From Canna indica (taxonomy: Eukaryota > Streptophyta > Magnoliopsida > Zingiberales > Cannaceae), in NCBI GenBank assembly GCA_034359265.1, contig CP136898.1, positions 36,293,501-36,357,500 on the forward strand: DNA of 64,000 bases, read 5' to 3'. Shown one piece after another: positions 24,401-33,400 of the stretch. Below the pieces are notes generated by a model, which was not told the origin of the DNA, searched no databases, and saw nothing but the letters and a program-made list of their open reading frames with translations. Positions within the stretch are counted from its first letter, which is position 1, and each line of letters opens with the position of its first letter. The position numbers and the translations under genes are program-made.

Positions 24401-27400
24401 TGGAGTGCAATGGAGAGCGACCAGCCTCTTCTTGATGAACCAGGCGACCGACCTTCACCAATTATATCTGATGCACTTGGGTCTGAGAGCCAACCAGAAG
24501 ACATGGTCATTACTCCCTTGGACTCTCGACGAATTCAGCAAGCAAGACACCGATCGGAATCAGACTCTCCATCTTCCCAATCAAAGGGAAAAAAGAAGGC
24601 AACACCTTCAAAGGCGAAAGGCAAAGCCAAAGGTAAACGACCAATTGATCCTTTGGATGCGATTGTAGAAGCAGAAGACGACGAAGAAGACGAGCCCTCC
24701 GTTCATAGTAGTAGCAGCACAGAAGACGGAGGAGATGATGATGATGATGGAGCTGGTGGAGAAGACACTGCTGTGCCATCAACACTACCACTTGATGATC
24801 TGTAGACAAATGAGCAATACTTCGATCACGCCACCCAAGATGATGATCATGGTGCTAGAACCGGACAAACAACTCAAGTGTACAAAAAGAGAGGCCTGCG
24901 TCGAGGAGGTGGACCGACAGCTTTGCAAGATTACCATCACGATATGATGAGTAGTTTGCAAGAGGTTTCTGAATCCACCTACTCTGTATCCACTACGTAC
25001 TCAACTGATGATACAGGATCTAGTTCTTGGAATCCCAACAAAGAAACGCTAATGTCAATGTGGTATAATGAATACCGAGGCATTATGCCATGGGAAAATT
25101 TCCAAATATGGGCATTAGAGGCCTACGTTGTTGACCTTAGTCGTGTATGTCCCGAAGATCAAGATATGTATGGCCCGTATGGGTATGACAGACGTCATTC
25201 GTCTGCATTTTAAATATTGTATTCATGTAATTGACATTTGAATATTGATTTTAAGCATTTCTTTATCAATTATGTTGTTATTGAAGATTTGGAGTTATTT
25301 CTTTAAAAAAAAAACAGTATGGTGTTTTCCGTACCGAACTGTACCGAGTGTCGATACGGTACGGTACAGTACCAATTTCGGCCAAGTACCGAAATCGGTA
25401 CCGAAACCGAGATTTTAAACCAAGCTGGAGAGAGTGTTCTACTAGCCAAAGATAGCGGAAGATGATGAGGAATATGTGAAAACCTGCCTAATTTGCCAGC
25501 AAAACAAGGGCGAGAGGCAGAAACCTGATGGCCTCCTCGAACCCTTGCCAGTACTCGAGCGGCCATTAGAGAGCATCTCCCTTGATTTCATATTAAGCCT
25601 ACCTAAAGTGGGAAGGTCGGCTCTGCAGCACTGCGCAGAAAGTGAGGCAGCAAAACTTCTAATGTAGAATATCGTGAAGAATTGAAGCATCCCAAGGAAC
25701 ATCATTAGTGATTGAGAGATTCCGGACAAAGATATTCAAGTTAGTGAGGCCAGGTCTACTTCTCCATGAGCTTGCATCCTCAAACACAAAATGTATAAAT
25801 GCACTCCTCGAACAATACCTCTGATACTTTGTGGCAACAAACCAAATGAACTGGACGAAGCTGCTAGATGCAAGCTTATTACCGCGACCCAAATTTTCGT
25901 GGTAGCAAACCTTGATATCGATATATCGGTCGCAAAACGATATATCATATTTGGCGACATCGTCAATCAAATATATAAAATATATATATAAATATCAAAC
26001 TTAAATCCAATTAAATTCAAAATATAAATATCAAGTAGCTCAAGTCATCTTAAACCATCCATACAAATAGGTTTTTTCAATTCATCATGTTAGAAAATCA
26101 GCCTTGGACCTAACTCCACCCCAAAAGCTATCTATACCACAACCTCAACCAATGTGGGACTTTAACACACACCCCTCACTCCTAGGATCCACATCTGGAG
26201 CGTGAAGTTCTGCAGGTGGCCCACAATCAACAATAGGTCCGGCTCTGATACCATGTAGAAAGATATATAGGAGAAAGAACAATCTTCAATGTTAATGACC
26301 AAAAAGGAAAAAATTCCAACAAGAGCGAAATCTGAAATATCAAGCAAGTAACCAACAAAGAACAAAACCTCCAATAAGAAGATCAGGCACACGCTCGGAA
26401 TCTACAGATCCGCTGATCAGGCTCCTAAGCTCGGCGGTGAGGACAAATGTTGGCGGGCAGGGGATACACGATCTCTCCTAATCATGAAGACACACGATCC
26501 TTCTGATCGTGATTTCTACCTCTTCAAGCAACGGAAGAATGGCATGATCTGATACAATGTTAGAAAATCAACCTTGGATCTAACTCCACCCCAAAAGCTA
26601 GCTCAAAGGGGGAGGTAAAGACTATCTAGACCACAACCTTAACCAATGTGGGACTTTAACACATCACAAATCTTAACAAATTAACTTCAATCTAAAAAAA
26701 AGTAACAAAATCATCAATGTCTTCATGAGGGATATTATCAGTCGGAGAAGTCATTGGTTTGAGCCCAAAATCGTCTTCTATACCCATAATCATTTGGAAA
26801 TATCTCTCCTTCATCACTTGAATTTTCATCCATCAATCGTGGAGTAGAACCACGATGATAAATGACAAGCTATCTCTACGAGCCCTTCTTGGAAAATTAT
26901 GACCCTCAAGGGTATTAGAAGCACCAATGGCTTCATCAACAAGGTCAAAAGAAATACTATCATCCATAGTTTCTCCATCATCATTATTGAACCACACATT
27001 TGTCCTCCAATCAAAATCACCAAATACAAGTGGATGATATTTTTGCCACCTTCACAAATCTTTTAGAATCTCGTGGAAATCTTTCGATTGTATTGCACAT
27101 ACACCAAATAATTCAATCTTTGGTGCAACAATGTGAATCTATACAAAAGAAAAATAATTAACGTAATAATAATAACTAGTAAGAAAGCATTAAGTACTTC
27201 TCAAAAGTGCTCCAATTTCGTTCACACCCGGAGGACGAACAACAAAGACTAACGATGCTCTTTACAAACTTTGAAAACTCCGAAGCACGTCCACCGAAAG
27301 ATTTCCACCATTCAACTAACATTAAAAATATAAAATATTAAAATTCAAAAATATATAAAGATAATAAATAGTAATAATATACTATATATTTACGAGTAAT

Positions 27401-30400
27401 CCTATTTGAGTGCTCTCTAATCACCATCTCTTACGGAAGGCTCTCGATCTTCGTCATACATATCGGCATCTAGAAATATCTTGGATCGCATTGCACACTA
27501 ATTTCTCAAGGACATCATTGAAGTCTTCACGTAACTTCCCCAAGTACACGACATCATTTTTCTTGATGTCAAAATATTTGCCCAGATTGAGAAATAAAGT
27601 CGCACCATATAATGGTGTTTCCATTTGACGCTTTTATCGACTTTCAATGATATCAACGACTTTCTTGCATATTGTGGATTTGTGGGTCAATACTTGTTTG
27701 ATCCTCCTCTTAACTTTATCCATTATCGCGGCTAATTGTGTCATAGCGGGTTTTTCATCATCATCCGCTATTCTCAAAACCACAAGTAGAGGTTGTGATG
27801 CTCTAATGCAATCTTCAACTGTCTCCCAAAATTTAATCGCATGAGATTAACTCATAAATTTTCTATCCTGCGTCGGTCCTGCATAATTTTGAATGAAACC
27901 AATCTTGACTTACAAACAGCTACTGCAACTCATGCTTAAATTTTCTCAAACAAGATAATGTTAGAAATGCAGCGGCGAGTCCAGTAGCCCCGGGTCTAAC
28001 AGGATCATGTCCGTTGGTGTGCTCCCTCATCGCATCAAAAAGACGACCATCTTTGTAAATGAATGTGGTCAAGGTTCTGGCTCTTGTGATTGTAGGCTTG
28101 GATTTTTTCATCTTTCCCACGTCTTCCAACATAAGGTCCAAATAGTGTGCAGCACAAGGGATCCAGAATAGTGTAGACAACCTTTGCTCCAACAATTTCC
28201 CTGCTGCCTTATAGTTGGCGTCATTATCTGTAATCACTTGAACAATTTATTTGGGTCAATTTCTTCAATCTTGGTCTCAAGTAAGTTAGTCAACATGTGA
28301 GCATCATGACACTGACGGAAGCATCAACAAAGCCAAGAAAAATAGTCTCTTGCGGACTATTTACAAGAAAATTTATCAACTGTCTGCCTCTTCTGTCCGT
28401 CCACCCATCTTTCTTGGCTCCGTTGATGCTTCCGGTCAGTATGTTGGCTGACTTACTTGAGACCAAGATAATGGCGTCAACTATAAGGCAGTGGAGAAAT
28501 TGTTGGAACAAAGGTTGCCTACACTATTCTGGACTCCTTGTGTCGCACACTTTTTGGACTTTATGTTGTACGTGGGAAAGATGAAAGAATTCAAGCCTAC
28601 AATCGCAAGAGCCAGAACCTTGACCACATTCATTTACAAACATAGTCGTCTTCTTGATGCGATGAGGGAGCACACCAACGGACATGATCTTGTTAGACCC
28701 GAAGCTACTAGATTCGCCATTGCCTTTCTAACATTGTCATGTTTGAGAAAATTTAAGCATGAGTTGCAACAGTTGTTTGTAAGTCAAGATTGGTTTCATT
28801 CAAAATTGTGCAAGATCGAAGCAGGGCAGAAAATTTATGAGTTAATCCATACGGTTAAATTTTGGGAGGCAGTTAAAGATTGCATTAGAGCATCACAGCC
28901 TCTACTTGTGGTTTTGAGGATAGCGGATGATAATGAAAAACCCGCTATAACACAATTAACCGCGACAATGGATGAAACTAAAAGGAGGGTCAAACAAGTA
29001 TTGGCCCACAAATCCACATTGTGCACGAAAGACATTGATATCATTAAAAAGTCGATGAGAGCGTCAAATGAAAAACATCATTATACGGTGCGGCTCTATT
29101 TCTCAATCCAGGCAAGTATTTTGACATAAAGAAAAATGATGCCACGTACTCGAGGAAGTTACTTCAATGAATGTCCTTGAGAAATTAGTGTTGGATGATG
29201 CAATGCAATCCAAGATACTTTCAAATGCTGATATATATAATGAAGATCAAGGGTCTTTCACAAGAGAGATGGTGATTAGAGAGCGCTCAAATAGGATTCC
29301 TCGTAAATATATTATATATTATTATCTTTACATATTTTTGAATTTTAATATTTTATATTTTTAATGTTAGTTGAATGGTGGAAATCTTTCGATCGACGTA
29401 CTCCGGAGTTTTCAAAGTTTGTAACGTTTACGCATTGTTAGTCTTTGTTGTTCGTCCTCCGGGTGTGAACGAAATTGGAGCACTTTTGAGTTTGTAAGTA
29501 ATTAAATACTTAATGCTTTCTTTTGTATAGACACCAAAAAAAGGAATAGATTATTGCACCAAAGATTGAATGATTTGGTATATGTCCAATACAATCGAAA
29601 GATTGCCCCGAGATTCCAAAAGATTTGTGAAGGTGGCAAAAACTATGATCCACTTGTACTTGATGATTTTGATTGGAGGACAAATGCGTGGTTCAATAAT
29701 GATGATAGAGAAACTATGGATGATAGTATTCCTTTTGACCTTGTTGATGAAGTCATTGGTGCTTCGAATGCCCTTGAGGGTTGTAATTTTCTAAGGACTC
29801 GTGGAGATAAAGTGTCTGTCACTTATAATCGACGTTATCGTGGTTCTACTTCAAGATTGGTGGATAAAGATTCAAGTGATGAATGGGAGATATTTCCAAA
29901 TGATGATGAAGACATAGAAGACGATTTTGGGCTCAAACCAACGACTCCTCCGACGGATACCTCATGAAGATATTGTAGTAGATGATTTTGTTAATCTTTT
30001 TTAGATTGGAGTTAATTGGTTAAGACTTGTTTTTATTGTGATGAATTTAAAAAATCTACTTGATATTTTATGGTTCATGGCTTTGTGAATTTAATTGGAT
30101 TTATTTTTGATATATAAATAATATAATATATATTATATTGTCGATATGTCGCGAAATGGACGATATATTGGTCGAGAAACGATATATCGATATCAAGGTT
30201 CGCTACCACGAAATTTTTTTGGTCGCGATAATAGGCTTGGTCGATAGTAGTTCACAAAGCCTAAGAAGGATCTAAGCTCCGTGAGCATTGTGGGTGGTTG
30301 CCACTATGCCACAATGCGAACTTTTGCGTCATTCATTCGAATTTTTCTCCTACCGACACGATGTCCCAAAAAATTGATCTCCTCTTTGACAAAATAGCAC

Positions 30401-33400
30401 TTCTCCCGTTTCACGAACAAAATGTTGTCCTTGAGAAACTTGGAAATGGTCCTCAAATGTTGGATGTGTTCCTCCATGGTCTGGCTATAGACCACAATAT
30501 CGTCGGGATAAACCATAACGAACTTGTCTAAGTGCTTGTGAAAAGTTGGTTCATCTTGATCCTGAAGGTAGCTGGAGCATTTGTGAGACTGAATTACATC
30601 ACTAAAAATTCGAAGGCTCCATAGCGGGTTACACAAGTGGTCTTTCGGACTACGAATCAATCCGCCCCTACGTAGTTCGACTAGTTGCTTTCAAAGTTCT
30701 GCTAGCTCTAGCAATGAATGGCGGTTGATAAGGGGGTTTGGTTTCCGGTTCAAGTTTGATTCTGTGATCCACCCCCCCTTCTTGGGGAATGAGGTACTTG
30801 TTCTTCACTGTCACCTTGTGTAGCGCTCGATAGTCCACGCAAAGGCGAAGGCTCCCATCCTTCTTCTAGAACAACACCGGAGCTTTCGGACTACGAATCA
30901 ATCCGCCCCTAAGTAGTTCGACTAGTTGCTTTCGAAGTTCTATTAGCTCTAGCAATGAATGGCGGTTGATAAGGGGGTTTGGTTCCCGGTTCGAGTTCGA
31001 TTCTGTGATCCACCCCCCTTTCTTGATGGTAATGTCTTGGGTAGCTCGAGTGGCATCACGCCCTCAAATTCCTTGAGTACCCTAGCCACTGCAGCGGGTT
31101 CTCACTCTGCCCCATCGGGTTGGTCTTTTAAATTCGATGCAGCCACCATAGTGAGTTCGCCTCGCCGAATTACTTTCTTCACTTGCATGGCGGAGAGGAA
31201 CTTGTTGTGATCCCTTGGTGCCGAGCTCACTAACGGGACGACGCAGGGTTGGCCTCCCCTATTAAGCACAAGGTGTCGAGGAACGGCATTGGCACCACCT
31301 TAGCAGTCTTTAGGAACTCCATCCCTAGAATAACTTAATAGTCATCAAGGGGCACTACCATGAGGTTTGTCTACCCCTTCCACTTCCCCACCTTCAACGG
31401 AACATCTTTGGCCACACTATTGATTTCTTGAGCTTCATAAAATCCACAGCTTTCACCTAACTTGAGCTCTTATCTAGCCTGAGCCATAGTCGTCTTGCCT
31501 CTTTATTGGCGATGAAGTTATGGGTTGCGCCCGAGTCCACTATATCTCGGGTATTTCTGCCATTGAGTTCGATGTCGATGAACCAGCTCGTGTGTCACTG
31601 CGGGACGCTTCTCTGTAGGGGAAAGGGAGCCACACGTACGATCGACTAAAACAGTGATAGTGCGGCTCCCTTGCCTTTACAAGGGATAAGCCTTGCACAA
31701 GATCACCTTGCCAATCTCGAAAGTTGCCGGCTCCGAATTCACTTTCCCACAAGCCTTGTTATGCTTTAATGCAAAAATTGTTTTGGCTAATCGATCGTTT
31801 ATATGAAATGAGCAAGAGAACAATACTTGAGAAAATGCTTGAACTCGAGTATTGGTGCACGGGCAATATACCTAAGGTGTCTACCCCCTTGTGCCACACA
31901 AGGGTTCCCAAAAACAAGAGTAGCATGACAAAATTTCCTAGTGTCGCACACCCTATTGGTGATGCCACAGCTAGTAAACGACGGGGCGTTTTCTAGCCGT
32001 GGGGCGGTGGGCGGTGCGCAAATGTTTTACAATGCATATTTACATGGATGATTACAATGCAATATTTACATTGCACGTTAGGGACCGTCATGACACGTAC
32101 AGAACTTGACAAACCCAAGGGTCCCTAACATAACGAAGCAAAACCCGCCAAGTGGTGGCAGGTACTCAAGTGCCTCGAAAATGAACAAATCTCCAAGTCA
32201 TAATTAGCCCCTACCAAAATTATATTCTGGGCAGGCATTTACAGGCGGCGGGCACGTGAAAAGACATCCTTTCCCCCGCAACCGCCACATTAAGCAAAGC
32301 AATCGAAGAGTCACGAAGCGACGAAATCAAAGCACACTGAATTCTCCTACTTCAGCAATTTGGCTAAGGACATAACACAGCCGGTACTCGTATTCCCGCC
32401 CAAGGTCAGATACTCGAAACATACAATTAGCTTCGCAGAGAAATAGAAGTCGGCACACTAGAGCTCGGCATGAAGCTCTCAGACTCTGACAAAGCTCGGG
32501 GACTGTGGACCAGACTAACTCTTTGAGGTACCCGACCGGACCAGGCCCAGAAGCGCTCACACTCACAAACCAAACTCATCACAACTTAGCTCGGGGGCTC
32601 CATCCGGCCAAACAAGTATATCATTGTTGAATGATGCAGATTTGTAGGCTTTTAAGTCATTAGTATAGGGTATTGCTTATGTTATACTACACACAATATC
32701 ATGTATCTCCTCATATATATATATATATATATATTTGATGAATGAATAGAAATATATATTTGATGAATGAATAGAAAATATACTTTTGGGGAGCTTAGGG
32801 TTTCCTCCCCTCTCTCACTTGAGCTCCTTTTTCCGGCGGCGATGGCGGATAGGGTTCCGGCGAACTCCAAAAGAGGAGAAAAACTCCTCTCCTCTCTGGT
32901 TTGGATCTCCTTCTCCTTCCCTTCTCAAGTTCGCATGTTCTTTTGTTCGTTTTCTTTTGTCTGTCGGCCTAGCGGACTGGTTTGTGTCCGCCTGCTTATG
33001 TCTGCCAACTCATTCAAGGCATATCCCCGCGAGATTCCAGGAGACATCATCACCGAACACCCTGACCTGCCTAATAAAATAGACACAACACACATAAGGT
33101 ATACTCTCGATTCCAATTCTATGCCCATCATATGTGATAGGGAAGGCAATATTACTCATACCCGCGGATATTTATCAGACATGGGTCGAGCATGGAGATC
33201 ATATTAAGGGTGGCAGTTTTCGGCCCGACACAAAAAAATCGAGTTCGGGCCGAATCTTATCTTGCTCGGGTCGTTATCGAGCCGACCGGATAAGGCCCAA
33301 CCCCTTATTTGTGTCGGGTTGGGCCAAGTGTTATCGCCCGACACAATAGCCCGATAAGCACTTCAGATTGAGTATTATCGGGTTTAAATCAGATTTTTTA

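Larger units (their letters stand above)
25870..30238. repeat. 4.4-kb inverted duplication of a hAT element half
   Basis: Two arms face each other around a short unique loop near 28335-28420. The outer ends match as complements: CAAGCTTATTACCGCGACCC at 25870 and the reverse of CAAGCCTATTATCGCGACC at 30238, followed by a shared TTTCGTGGTAGC and CCTTGATATCGATATATCG. Homology then continues through hAT coding sequence to the centre, where GACGGAAGCATCAAC mirrors GTTGATGCTTCCGGTC. The left arm is about 0.6 kb longer because of a TRIM-like insertion. The right arm lacks about 40 bases near 28470. Transcription through it would give a long hairpin RNA. Confidence 0.8.
19114..32130 (-). mobile_element. 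Chromovirus-type Ty3/gypsy element, scrambled, inserted in the Tat-like element
   Basis: Terminal repeats at 19114-19623 and 31593-32130 match closely (CACCTAAGGTGTCTACCCCC, TTTACAATGCATATTTACAT, ending CCCTAACA). TAAC flanks both ends (19110-19113, 32131-32134). A polypurine tract beside the left repeat fixes the orientation as minus. Protease, reverse transcriptase, integrase and a chromodomain are present as broken pieces. The order is disturbed: a second protease/RT block lies at 30304-31560, and an integrase piece is inverted at 25434-25869. No gag is seen. Confidence 0.7.

Noticed and set aside
24735..24947. Methionine-rich open frame
   Set aside because: Out-of-frame reading of the GAT repeat in the acidic tail of the hAT pseudogene.
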